Positions 39,421 through 51,457 of a stretch of 64,000 nucleotides of DNA are shown here, piece after piece. A model generated the notes under the pieces. That model was not told where the DNA came from, made no database searches, and worked only from the letters and a program-made list of their open reading frames with translations. Each line of letters opens with the position of its first letter. The stretch's first letter is position 1. The stretch covers positions 10,474,501 to 10,538,500 of the forward strand of contig NC_051094.1 in NCBI RefSeq assembly GCF_901709675.1. The letters run 5' to 3'. The DNA comes from Syngnathus acus (lineage: Eukaryota > Chordata > Actinopteri > Syngnathiformes > Syngnathidae). The translations under genes and the position numbers were made by a program.

Positions 39421-41772
39421 CTGTTGAGAGAGATAGTTGACAAACTTTAGTCATGGCAGGAAATATTAGAAACTTTTGTTTTACCCAATGCACTCCTTGC
39501 ACATTTTCTTTATAAACCATATAAGCAGTTATCAAGCGCTATTATTCAGCTTTTATTATACTGACTCATTTCACGGAGCTTTCTGGGTGCTTTCTCGGGA
39601 ACGATTATTATTTTAGCTTTCTAAATGCGCTTTTTTTCTAGTAGCAAGGACAGGCACATAACCATAGCAGTGATAAAACTGTGACTGTGCCACATAAAAA
39701 AAAAGGGTAAGGGAAAGAAAAAAGGGAATGGCCTATGGTCCAATGAAAAATGTTCATAAACAGCAAAGAGTGAACGTTCCCTTTCTCAGAGCATACTTGT
39801 AAAATGACAACACATTCTGTATTTTTTGCTTTGGTGCCATAAACAAGGATATTTGATTTGGTTCTTGAATCAGAAAGAAATTACCTGCATTTGTCATTTA
39901 GTCACAGTGTTGACAGAATAATAATTCAGGACCATATAAACTGCTTGACGGGCTGGAGTTTTTTTTAACAGCATAGCTCTACCACATGATGGAATATCTT
40001 GTTTTCATGAGAATTGTACACGCTTTGACCAAAAAAGTCACACGATTTAATAAGTTAACTTTATGATCTCATTTATCAAAATAATATGCCCAACTCCCAC
40101 CTTAGCTTTGATATTATGTCAAAATATATCAATTTAATGAGAAAACCAAGGAGTGACATGTTCACGGCACATTTTCGGAGTTACGACAGGATTTGCAGCT
40201 CATGTTGAGGAACATTTTACAGCTCGTACATAAAATAGTCATTTTTGAGGGATCACATTGCGTCATTAACAGAAACCAGTTCACGTCCTCGGCCAAGTGA
40301 GTCTTTATACAAGATTCTGATTGAGTTTACCAACAGTAGCACGCAGCAAGTGAATTTCATCCAACTGTGTCTTTTCAAGCCAAGCCACTAAATCCTACCA
40401 AAAGCCAGCAAACTGTCTCTGTAAAAAGTCCTGGAAGCACAATGTTACAGCAGTAAAATGAGAAATGGGCTGTACATTACGCCATAGGATTCGAACTACC
40501 ATGACGGCGGGAGTTCTACGTTTTCCCTTATGGGTGTTTTTGAATGTTTGAGCTCGCTTGTGACGACAGTGAACAACAATCTGGCAATGTCCGTCAATGC
40601 AACAGCTCCAAAAGTGGCACAAAGGATAATTTGCTATTAGCATCTAGGAAGTGTTTTCATTAGTCTTTACAAGCTTCTCTGTTAGAAAGGTAGAAAGCCT
40701 GCAAATGAAAGGGGCCGGAGGGACAAACAAAAATGAGACAGGACATTGAATTTAGAGACCAGTAATTAATTTTGCTTCCATCTCAGCAGCTCCTCGCTCT
40801 CCCGCTGCCCACTGACTACCAATGTGTCCATAACTACGACAATTAAATCTCCCCTGTCTTGCATCACAACTCTATTGAAAACAGTCAAACAACAAAAATG
40901 TGATTCAGAGTACTAATCTTTGCCCTAACTCTGTTCTTATAGGGGGGGGCGGACGAGGTAGCCGCTCAATAATAATTGCATTTGGTGGCGGTGGAGTTTG
41001 GGCAGGACACACTGGTGAGAGCACAGAGGCCAACAAATGTTCCGCCCAGGGGAACAAAAGACATTTAAAAGCACTTCTCTCTTTGATTAGATTTAGCCAA
41101 CAATATGCGCTCCAAGAGGTCTTTGCCTTTATTCTCTCAAGTGGCGTACCCTGACTGGCAAAGAAAAAAGATGCATAAAATAAGGCTTGCTTCAAACAAA
41201 AATTGGCATCCTTTTGATTTCCCCTGCGCGCTGCTACAGACAGTTAAAGAGAATCCAGAAAAAGGAGAGTGCATTAGAATATTGCAAACACAAGCACAAT
41301 GAATGCATAAGTGAAACAGCCGCCGCAAAATATGACAGAACCAATGTGCCGTATAGCCGTGTAAGATTTGTTTTTTCTTTCATTAATCTCTCACTGCCTT
41401 CAACTATCAAGCAGCTCCACTGACATGCGCAAACACAATATGACTTGCACTGTGTTGTCAAGGCACTTCAAGCAGGCTCTCTTATGAAACACATTTCTTT
41501 GAATTAACTTGCATTAAAATGTGTGTATATCAATTTCGAGAGGAAAAATTGAAGACTAAAAGTGGCACATTCAAGTGAAGGTTTTAGAGCAGTAAAACGT
41601 AACCGTTCAAAAAGTGGCCATTGTTGAAAAATTGATTGACATAACAAAATTGCCTGAAAATGACAATGCGGGGAACCAAGAAGGGAGTGTTGCAGTTTGT
41701 CATGCTTCAATTTGCTCTTTTGCTGCTTCCTCCACATTGTCCTCATTTTGGCAGTTGGCACACTGAATTTAC
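39421..41772 (-). other. ttc28: ttc28 intron, 2.35 kb
   Basis: A phase-0 intron between the probable 72-nt exon (donor GTAAAT) and the AYFRQG exon (acceptor CTCTCAACAG). Nothing else was recognised. Confidence 0.75.
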
Positions 41773-41844
41773 CTCACGAGCGGCCTTCCAGTAAATGTTA
41801 GAGCCATCTGGCAACTCCTCTGACTTCCTGCAGTGGAAAATCAC
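41773..41844 (-). CDS. ttc28: ttc28 probable 72-nt cassette exon inside the N-terminal TPR segment
   Basis: The sense strand reads a pyrimidine-rich tract ending TACTATTTAG, then 72 nt, then the donor GAG|GTAAAT. The exon has phase 0 on both sides and encodes 24 residues, starting VIFHCRKSEE and ending IYWKAARE, which run straight into AYFRQG of the next exon. From memory, the usual vertebrate protein joins ...NPKWPK directly to AYFRQG, so this exon would add 24 residues just before the A helix of a TPR motif. That suggests alternative inclusion. A second acceptor (CCACTGCAG) lies 17 nt downstream. Using it would give a 55-nt exon that shifts frame and meets TAA after nine codons when entered in phase 0. 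The open symmetric frame, good splice sites and coding-like composition support a real exon. No transcript evidence is available, and I do not recognise the peptide with certainty. Confidence 0.6.
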
Positions 41845-42648
41845 CTAAATAGTACAAAGTAAAAGAACAAAGCTACTGAAATACCACCGCCAGACTGGTA
41901 ATGTTATTTAAAAAAAAAAAAAAGGGGGAGGTGTGGTCTATATATTAGCCTTGCACAACCTTCTTTTAAATTTATGCTTAACAGGATCTTTTCTAAAAAC
42001 ACAGCAGCTTCGAGGTGTTTCTACGACGATTAGCACAGTTAGCTCTTGGCCAGACAGAGAGAGAGACAGCATAGGAGAAGAGAGCTTTGCCCTTTGAACA
42101 CTAATATTCAGGTCCTCCAGTCAAAAACAATCTCCCCAAACTGCATGCAAATTTAGACTCTCTGGGGGCCCAATCCCCACAGATTACAGGCGCCTCCTAA
42201 AATGCATGTGTTGTGCATTTTGTGCAGTGGAACATTCACCATAGGAGGCTGGAGATAACGCAGAAGCTCTACGCCGTATAAGCTGAAAGCTTTTGAACCA
42301 CCGTGCTTCTCAGCTTTGCCTGTTTAAGGTATCAATGTGTTAATGACAGAAGAGTGGAACCAACGGCAAGGTTTGCCACCCGTGGGTAAAATTCGTGAAT
42401 GCTTTTGCACGTGTGTGTGAGAGAAAAAGAGACAGATAGAGAGCAAGAGCGAGAGCGAGAGAGCCTCAAGAAGATATACAAATAAGAGGGCTGATAAAAG
42501 CTTTTTTTGTTTCTCAAGCCTTTTAATATTTTATGAATCCTTGTTTGATGTACTTTTAAATATTCATGTCTTTATGCTTAGGAGGAAGAAGGAAATGATG
42601 CAAAAGGAGAAGTAATTCACTAAGTAACACTGTGACACAAAAGAGTGC

Positions 42649-42665
42649 AAAAAAAAAAAAAAAAA
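42649..42665. repeat. A17 homopolymer
   Basis: Seventeen consecutive A. No SINE-like body was recognised before it. Confidence 0.9.
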
Positions 42666-43345
42666 GAACTACGTAGCACAGTCACATATGTGCCCATTCC
42701 ATTTTATAACATACACTTGAACATGAATAAAATTTCTTCAGCACTGTTGTTCAGAATGAAGCCCACATTTTGAGCAGCTGAACTGAAAGTTGACAAGATT
42801 AAGTTGGGAAGTTTCACGCAAGACAAGTTCTTAGAGGATTTTTTTTTCTATTAACAGATTAATGCCTCACTGACTTCTTGGGATCATTTGAGGAGACTAG
42901 AGCCAAAGTGGTGTCTTCAGCGCTCAAAGCATGCCTGTAAGTGATTGCACTCGTTTATCCCTCAGTGTCAAACACATTTAATAAGGTAAATATTGATCAT
43001 GTTGTGTGTTTGGGCATTATCTAAATGCTTGGAAAAAAAAGTGCCTTCCTGAGAATAGAATTAGGAATGTCAAATTACGTTAATTAAGCAAAATTAATTA
43101 CAGTCAATGACAGCGTTATGTTTTTTTTTAATCGGTTAAATGTGATTTTTAATCTCTACATTTACAGTTTCTAAATGCTGATGAGATCCATTTTTACATG
43201 TTGGGTCTTCTTTGTACATGATTTGTTGGAGGGTTGAAAACAATGTTCAATCACCCCATGAAGAGGACACTGATTGGCTGCCATTGTTTTTTCCCTAAAC
43301 TGATAAACTGCTTATTTCGGTGAGATTCATCATGTCTTCGTGATC

Positions 43346-43489
43346 ATAAGCAAATTCTTTTGTCCAGACATTAAAAATCTTAAGGTGTTACCTGCTGACA
43401 TTTTCGACTGATTCTCCAGTCTTCCTCAGAGCCGTCACGGCCTTAACATCTTAAATTTTTTTATTGTCTGAACAAAAGAATTTGCTTAT
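43346..43489. repeat. Long imperfect hairpin (144 bp), possible foldback MITE
   Basis: The left arm begins ATAAGCAAATTCTTTTGTCC and the right arm, in reverse complement, begins ATAAGCAAATTCTTTTGTTC. The arms pair over about 45 bp with few mismatches around a roughly 50-bp loop containing CTTCCTCAGAGCCGTCACG. A 12-bp direct repeat TGATAAACTGCT lies outside it at 43301 and 43491. Family not recognised. Confidence 0.75.
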
Positions 43490-44130
43490 ATGATAAACTG
43501 CTATTGTAGTTGGGAAGGAAAGTTGAGGAGTGATGAGGAGCAGAGAAAAGACGTGAATGTGAGAGTTGTCCATCCGGTGAACAGTAAATTTAAGTTTAAA
43601 AATTACCTTGACGGCACCACTGATAAAGGTAGAGTAATATACCGTCTTGGTATGGAGTTTGCTTAACACGTAAGCAGCTCAAGTTTAGCCTACCATATAA
43701 ATGCAACGCACCCAGCCGCGACTGCAAATGACAGCAGCAAAGACATTAAAAATATAGTGAGCAATAACAAAGCTCTTTGCCAAACTAAACTCAAGAACAC
43801 CCTGCCTGCGGATGAGTAAGTCTGCGACCGACAGGCTGACGAATGTTCTTGCCAAGACGCAAGTGGATGGCGATGAACTTCAAATAACTCCAGATCATGA
43901 TTCATTTACCTCTAAATGTTTCTAATCTCTTGACGGCACTAAATATAATTTTCTGAAATGTCTTGGTCAGATCGTGAATTAATTTCGAGGCGTTCCATAT
44001 TTCTTGTTCAACAACATATTTGAACATGGGTGTCTAAATACTTGCATTATAAAAATCCAAACTGGAATTACATTACTGGAACTGACATTTGAGGTTACCG
44101 ATCACAGATGGATTTGTAAAATCAAAACTA

Positions 44131-44300
44131 CCGTAATTTTCGGACTATAAGTCGCACCGGAGTATAAGTCGCACCAGCCATAAAATGCCCATAAAAGTGA
44201 AAAAAAAACATATATATGTATATAAGTCGCTCCTGAGTATAAGTCGCCCCCCCACCCAAACTATGAAAAAAACCCGCGACTTATAGTCCGAAAATTACGG
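44131..44300. mobile_element. Tc1/mariner-type MITE (CCGTAATTTTCGG family)
   Basis: A 170-bp element flanked by TA (44129 and 44301). Its perfect inverted ends begin CCGTAATTTTCGGACTATA. Internal ATAAGTCGCACC units parallel the ATAAGGCGCACC units of the elements at 21279 and 57113, so it is a related but distinct family. Non-coding. Confidence 0.9.
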
Positions 44301-45723
44301 TACAGTCCTGTCTTCTCTGTCTAAAGATACAGAGGAACCCCTGGCATGCAATAGGCAGCTTATGAACACTGTTCAGGCTTTGCGTATTACGTGATTGGTG
44401 GTAAGCAGTACAAGAGATGCTTTCAAACGTGGAACTCAATAGAAGTCACAGGAGGCAAGATTGTCCACCGTTATGGTGTGCTTAGCATTCACCTTCATCA
44501 GATGGTTTCCGACAACTCACAGGGCATTTGGAATTAGTGTGACAAATATCAATGGAACCCCTGCCAGCATCATAATGGAACCTGCCTCAACCATCAAATC
44601 CGTAGCACAGGCTACAAACTGTTTGCACACACACCGGCACACACACTCAGACAAACAAAAGCTGAAAGAAACGTCAATAAATCGTCAAAAATCCACCCAG
44701 CTGGAACAAACGTTGCTTGCACTCATCCTTCCACGCAGACCCCAGAACCTTGGGATAGGACTAATGATCCGACTGAACAAAGAAATTTCTCCCTGGACTT
44801 AGCTCCATTTCTTGGCAATGTTGCCTAGATTCCAAAGTGACCCAGAAAAAGTCATAATGGTTTCCACTGTCCAGTGCACATTTCTTTCACTGCCCTTTCA
44901 AGGTGTCACCGTGAATTTACACTGTACACAAAATAACACCTGCTTAATTTAATCCAAACATCTGACCATGACAAATTAGCGAGGAGAAACCTAGTAAAAA
45001 GTGGAAAAAGGAGTAACTGATGCTTTGGGCCTCCTGCCATTCAACGTGACAGAGTGAGTGCCACAATGGAGCCTGTTCATAATTAAATCAATTTTCACAG
45101 CCAAGTCTGTGACTTTCTACCCACCTTCCAGCAGGTTCTGATCTTGTTCCCAAAAGAGTATAGAGGTCTGGGGTCAGTGGTCAGAATCTTCCTATTTACA
45201 GAGCCAAAACCGAAACTTTCATCTTGGTGCATTAACGGTGCATTTGTGAGCCAACATATAAATCCCCAGACACCAAGCAGATAACCTCCCTACAGAATCC
45301 GACCGGCATAGTGATTTTTATGGGAGCACTTTCTTTGGGCAGTTAAGGGGATCAGGTCACTTTTTCGTCTGGTTTTGAGTTTCTTGGGCCAAAATATACA
45401 CTTTTTTTGTCTTTATTCTGTTTATTCTGTTCTGGTGGTATCATGCCGGATTGAAAAAGGCAGAAGAAGAGGAATAATTGTTTTGCTGAAGGATATAATG
45501 AATGTATTGTCAATATTTCTGTATTTGTGTGTTTGTATTATTCAATCTTGCCAATGATGAACTCATCAGTTATTATAGTTATAGCTCTCAGATTTTATCA
45601 ACAGGGGGACCACAGCTCAGTCCATGTTGACTTGAATGTGCTAAATTGGTCTGATGGGTTGCAGGTTAACATTTTACGTCAGACCAAAAAATGGAAGTTG
45701 GGACTAATTGCTGAGAAAAAGCA

Positions 45724-45766
45724 GAATGAACGAATGAATGAATGAATGCATGAATGAATGAATGAA
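45724..45766. repeat. (GAAT)n microsatellite
   Basis: About ten GAAT units with single substitutions. Confidence 0.93.
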
Positions 45767-48700
45767 CATCATTTTACAAAATCATCTGGGGATGCCCGTT
45801 TGACAAAACACTGATTTTATGTTACAACATTACAGGTGGATGTTAAGCACTTATGGACATCAAATTGAGGCACCTTACAATCTGTAGGTAGAGGCAATAA
45901 AATATTTATGATCCATTGATGTATTGCACCCTGAGGGAGTTGTCCAGGCCGCTGATTGTGGTTCCATTCACGGCCCTTAATGAGCCCATTAGATTAGACA
46001 GCTTTAATGAGGGCAAATTAAACTGATCATTCTTTGTGGAGCTGGCAATTAAAGGGTAAATGTTTCATTATTCTGTGAAGAGGTGACAAAAACAGCCAGG
46101 TAAAAGACAGTATTCCTAGGACGGATTTGAGTGTTAGAGACATGGAGGTACTCTCTGAAAGCGCCCAGGCATCGATTAGCTGGCTCTCATCAAACTGGCA
46201 GTTAGTGCGGGACTTCAGATTGGAAAAGGTCACGGTTACATATGTGGAATCTGAGCTGAACACTCTGTATTCACTGCGTCTGTACCATGTGGCCCCCGGG
46301 ATGCTCTCCAAAAATAATGACCAAATAACAAACATTTGAAGAAGGTCAGGGCCATGATTGTGAACGTGCCTCTTGGTGCACATGCATTTAGACAGTCAAA
46401 GTGAGACAGAGGCAAAATCGATCTTGCTCATTCATCACAAACAGATGAAACATCACGATAGCGACAAGATGTGAGGCCATTCAGTGACACTCAGTCACAA
46501 TCCACTATTTGGTAGAAGGAATTCAATTTTCTTTCCGCCACATGACTGTCCACCATAACTGATGGTTGCACACAGGAAATACACCAGTGGAAAAGAGACA
46601 AATCAGCGATAAAGCAGCCATACGTCTTAAGCTTATAACACATTCATTTAGAAAAAACAAAAAAAACATGTCAAACTTTACCATGGTGATTTATAGCTCG
46701 ATTTGTCACATGAATGGAGTTTGCATACTTGCATTCTTATTAGCATCTTAAGAGTCTGGAGGTATGAGACTAGTTCAACCGATTTCCATGCACCTTTGAA
46801 CTCGTTTCCTGGTTCCGCTCAGCTTGAGCATTGCCCACCAACCCGACCGCTCCAGGGGCTGGTTATCAGCTAGAGTGGGCATTAATCAAGCAAAGGAGCT
46901 TTAATCTGTCAAGGCCAGCTGGTGAACCGAAAAAGAACGAACTTCAAGCAGCAGTAGATCTTTCAAGCGCAACAAGATTAAGGCAAGACATAGAAACTTT
47001 ATTTAAAATTCACTGTTTGACTCACACGAGAACATTATAGAGGTGTGAGACTTGGAAAAAAACGTCGTCTGTATACTCTTGACCATAAGCGTCATTGATT
47101 CGTCACTGTGACGACGGAAAAGACTGCTTGGCCCTGGCGCTGTACTCTCCTCGCCTGAGGTAACACATCCTCCATCTTCATTTGTGCTCCCTTAGTTGGC
47201 TTTGACGGTCAGCTCGAGCATGGCTGAAAAATACCCTGCTCTTAGTAAACACTGGATGGGAACAAATGCTCTCAACATGGAAACTCATGAACCACCATTA
47301 GACATTAAGATTGGTAGTCATGTCTTACTGAGCCTCTCAAAGTACGACACTCGGAAAACATTATTACTTTTCAGTCTGATGGCTATAAATGCTTGAGTTC
47401 AAATATACATCACTAGCTTCATGAACGACTCTTATTCTGCATTTACGTGACATCAGAATAAGAAAAGTAGCGGTCTTTGCATGACTGGTTTATTCTTATT
47501 TCACCCACAACCTCAAAAGTGTGAGGCGGACATGCTAACAAGTCAGAACCAGATGGATACATGGGTGAGTAGATAGATTGGTAAACACTGTCGGACGGAC
47601 GAATGAACGGATGGAGATAAGAGTTTTCAAAGACCCCTTGTTTGCATTGCAGGGATCCTAAATTCCCAGCAGCCAAAATATTTTCATCTATTTCCAGTTC
47701 ATAACAAGTTAAACATCCACTGTTGGAGGTTTAGTTGACCAGGGTTTGGTAAAGTTGCTTGCACAGTTTGAATATCCCAAAAATTGAAAGTCTGCCATGT
47801 ACACACTCTAATAGTCGCTCATTAGAAAAAGCCACCTGTCAATGTCAGCATTTGCTTTGGTTCTTTTGGTTAGTCCGGCCTGAACGGAGAGTTGCCTCAT
47901 CAAACAAGAGTCAGCAACGTGGCTGACCTGTTTTGGAGCCTTATCCAGTGCTACCCTGCAAAACTTCAAAAGACACCCAGTTTGATGTTCCGGGGAGTGC
48001 TAATGAAAAGCCTGGCAAGTGGCTCACTGCTTTTTTCTTCTTCAAGTGTGGCATCATGGTTGGCTAAATGCAAACTGAACACAAAATAACGAGAGACAAC
48101 TGCGGATAGAAAAGGACAATGCGTGGAAGGTTCACTGGTAAAGTGGCACAAAGGGTCAAATGAGTGGATGAGGGCTAAAGCAAAAGGAGAAACGTGTAGA
48201 TAGGACAAAGGTTCAGCACATGAAGGAGCCAGTCCAATGCTGCTTGTTATTCCATCCTCATCGGCTGTATTTGTCTTCTCCCGTCCAGGCTATCAGAGCT
48301 CTTTATTGAGTCTGACCTGTTTCTCATTCTTGCCTACCAGTACACCAGCGGCATCCTTTTACTTGGGGTTGCTGGGCCGCTGCTTTGATTCGCTTGTGAA
48401 TCCTGACATCTCCCAAGACAGGCCAAGATAAATGCACTTTAATTCACAACACACTCGATAGGGGGCTCATATTTCGTTAATTCCCTCTCCACCTCACCAC
48501 TATATGAAGTCAATGCTGCACCAATTTAAGTGTGCAATGAATCCAATGCAGACAGGCGCCTCTACTTATCATATATATGACACGCTCTGGTACTTTGGCC
48601 CGCAAGGGAAATATCTCAACCAGAAGCAAAAATCACAATTATTGTGGACTAGTGTTGAGTTTCCTCATTAATGATGCCAGGTCTCCAAGCTTCTCAAACC

Positions 48701-49145
48701 CTGCGGAAAATTATTGGTCACTTGGGCGGCTGGGCTCAACAGTAGCGCAATTTACAGGAGTGAAATGTCATAACAAGAAAAAAGGAACAACCTCATTTCA
48801 TGAATTAACAAGCAGCACTAATGCAAATTTTAGCAACAAGTGCCATTTAGACAGTAATCATGATCGTCAAGTCCCATAATACAGCAAATTGGCAGAGATC
48901 TACAGAAGGGAGTTGCCTGCCTTCGATAACACTGAATGCTTGTGTAGCACATCTGCACAGGCTCTGTGTTAGCTCATTAAACAGCAGGTTCCCTCAGCAT
49001 TCTTTGGCCATCGCCGTGCATCATTATTTGTATCCGCCTTCTAATCAAGTTAACCGTAATTTTCTGGCTATGATATGGAGCTACATGCATGTGGTGTGAT
49101 TCAAAGACCTGTTGAGCCATAACATGGACTGAACATGTCCACTTA

Positions 49146-49470
49146 CACTACCGTTCAAAGGTTTGAGAACACCCAGACAATTGAATGTTTTCCATGAAAA
49201 CAAACATAATTGCACAAGAGTTTTCAAGGGTTTTCAAATCATTCATTAGCCTTCTAACACAATTAACAATCACAATGGACCATTGCTGGAACTGGGCCTT
49301 TGAACACCTATTGCATCAAAAAGCAGACGTTTGCAGATAAAATAGTCATTTACCCCATTAACAATGAGTGTATTATTGATTAATGTAATGTTATCCTCGT
49401 TGAAAAATAGTGATTTGATTTTAAAAAATAAGGACTTTTCTAAGTGACTCACAACTTTTAAACGGTAGTG
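49146..49470. mobile_element. Tc1-like MITE (CACTACCGTTC family)
   Basis: A 325-bp element flanked by TA (49144 and 49471). The left end reads CACTACCGTTCAAAGGTT and the right end, in reverse complement, reads CACTACCGTTTAAAAGTT. This is a common non-autonomous Tc1-like family in fish. It shares its ends with the 66-bp palindromes at 60164 and 60398. No coding potential. Confidence 0.88.
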
Positions 49471-50120
49471 TACCAACCCTCATTTACGTGTGAAAGAAAA
49501 AAAATAATAATATGAAGTTGTGGCAACAAAGAGCAACAACATCTGTGAGTCATACTGTTGCTGGGAGTAATCAATGAGCCTGGCCGTGCCCAGTTAGTTA
49601 TTGTTACAAAATGTATCCAGTTTCTCATTTCAGACAAATCCATATACAAAAATAGATTGTGTTATATGTGGCATATGATATTTAAAGCTGATGATCTGAT
49701 CACACTTTTTTTTTTAACACAGAGCTATGACTGCTTTGACAAGACCGTTTCAGAGGGAGAAAAGGGACAGAGGGAAGAATAACATCTCAAAACAAAACCC
49801 AAGAGAGCAGGAGCATGAGTGTAGAAAATTGAGGGCCTGACTAGCTTAGGACCAGAGAGAGGTGAAAGTGGCTCTCATTTCATACTACACAGAGTTTGGC
49901 AATTGCTGGTGACAGGAGTTCGCACTGAGATGGGGAAGAGAGTGATCCAGACAAGCGAGACCCTGTTTGCTTTGTTAAAAGTAATTAATCACTGTGGCCA
50001 CAGAGGAACGCTGCCTCTGAGAGTGACACAGTTCTACTGTATGTAGTCTGTGTGTAACCACATGTGAATTGAAGTACAGAGGCATGGCAAAGCATAGAAT
50101 TCTGTCACATCCTAACGTCA

Positions 50121-50148
50121 GGAAGGAAGGAAGAAAGGAAGGAAGGAG
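50121..50148. repeat. (GGAA)n microsatellite
   Basis: About seven GGAA units with one GAAA interruption. Confidence 0.93.
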
Positions 50149-51417
50149 AGAACACTGCACTCATTCACTTTCATACAAGACCTGTAATGTGATCCATCTT
50201 AAATGGGGCACATATGGAAAATTGGCCTTTAAATTATTTGTATACAAATAGTTGAGATTCTGAAATACCTGCACAATTAGCAAGCATGAAATTATACAAT
50301 CAAGTAAATTTCATTCTAAATTGTCATGTCATAATTGGGAATAAACATTAAACAAGTACTGACTTGCCTTGTTGCACCACTTTAGCTTTGTTTCTGGGGT
50401 GGGGGGTAGAGACTCATTTGCAAAGCCACCAAATCGTCCTACATTTATTAGATACATTTCATGATTACCACAAAAATTGCAATCAAATTTCCAAAAGCTA
50501 AGGTTTAAATTGTTTCAGCAAAGACACATGCAGCTATGCTGTTCATACACCGAGACCAGCGGGAGCAACAGCCCACAGTCACACAGATGATCAATAACAG
50601 CATACACACAAAGACACACAATCACAGGGGGCTCCAGCAATCCCCCAGAACCTGGGGGTCTTACGGGAATGGGCGTCACTGGACGATGGCCAAATTGAAT
50701 GTGAAATTATGTGTGGAGTAAAGAAGGCAAAGACATAGGGGTGGGGCAAGAGAATTCTATGGATGCTGTGTCGTGTCGTATTTCTCTCCCTAGGCAAGCG
50801 AGTTAGCAGGGCAGCAGCTGCAGCAGAGAGATGGTCCTGCTTAGAGAAAGCTCTCATTGAAGTGGTGACTGAGCAGCCGCAGGCCGAGACACTAATAGAA
50901 ACAGAGGCTGAGGACCACTCGATGTCAGGGCAAGCTCCAAAAGGAATACTAAACCCTTCTTTGGTGTTAATGACTACTCTGGGCAACGGGTGGCAAAATA
51001 TTTTGCAAATGAATGTGGACTAAATGAGTCCATGCACCTGGCAAATCTACTCTTCTTCATATCAAATTGTCAAGGGCACTTACATGTTTTGATGAATTTG
51101 CCGTATGCTAATTTACAAAAAGATTCTTTGCTTCTTCAGTTACATTGATAATTGATGTATTGTCAAAAGGTATTAAAATATTACAATAATATTGCATCTG
51201 TGATTCCCAATACCTAGGTTGAATGTGGTTAAAAAAACACAATCAAAATATAAATAAGGTGTCTGTGATAAAGGTTTGTGAAAAGGTCAAAGCCCCTCTC
51301 CAACCACGACCATATTGTGGGGCCATATAACTCACCTATCAAGCTCTCTATGGAGTGATGACCCCCATCATTGTAGACAACCCCACCAGCATCGTTTACT
51401 GAGCCAATAGCCCTGGG

Positions 51418-51420
<3 letters not shown>

Positions 51421-51453
<33 letters not shown>
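51421..51453. repeat. (CA)n microsatellite
   Basis: Sixteen CA units, continuing as degenerate CTCACTCACGCGCACG. Confidence 0.95.

Positions 51454-51457
<4 letters not shown>

Larger units (their letters stand above)
1584..41844 (-). other. ttc28: ttc28 gene, partial: nine coding exons of the TPR-array region
   Basis: Nine minus-strand exons join in phase into 1036 open codons. The product is a long array of tetratricopeptide repeats, mostly 40 residues apart, with recurring GNLG, YxxALxxHxxxLxIAxxL and DRxxE-type patterns that I recognise as TTC28. Family knowledge: human TTC28 is about 2,480 residues, has an N-terminal TPR segment, a long TPR array and a C-terminal CHAT-like region, and has been reported at the centrosome, spindle midzone and midbody with a link to Aurora B. 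The window lacks the first exon (right of 64000) and all exons after the TPR array (left of 1). Introns in the window range from 98 bp to about 17.3 kb, with at least 22 kb at the 5' side. The family call is very secure. Whether this is the only ttc28 copy in the genome cannot be seen here. Confidence 0.95.

Noticed and set aside
41773-41827. 55-nt version of the cassette exon using the CCACTGCAG acceptor as the main form
   Set aside because: It breaks the phase-0 link from the expected upstream exon and hits a stop after nine codons. The 72-nt form is open and symmetric, so it is preferred.
45960-46040. AT-rich block with TAATGAG/TTTAATGAG words, possible homeodomain-bound conserved element
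   Set aside because: Such words are frequent by chance in AT-rich introns, and conservation cannot be judged from one sequence.
46027-46383. 118-codon minus-strand ORF with a hydrophobic C-terminal part
   Set aside because: No family recognised, an overlapping open frame on the other strand, and no splice structure.
50591-51023. Overlapping 131- and 86-codon ORFs on opposite strands
   Set aside because: They depend on low stop density in a locally GC-richer patch. Neither product is recognisable.
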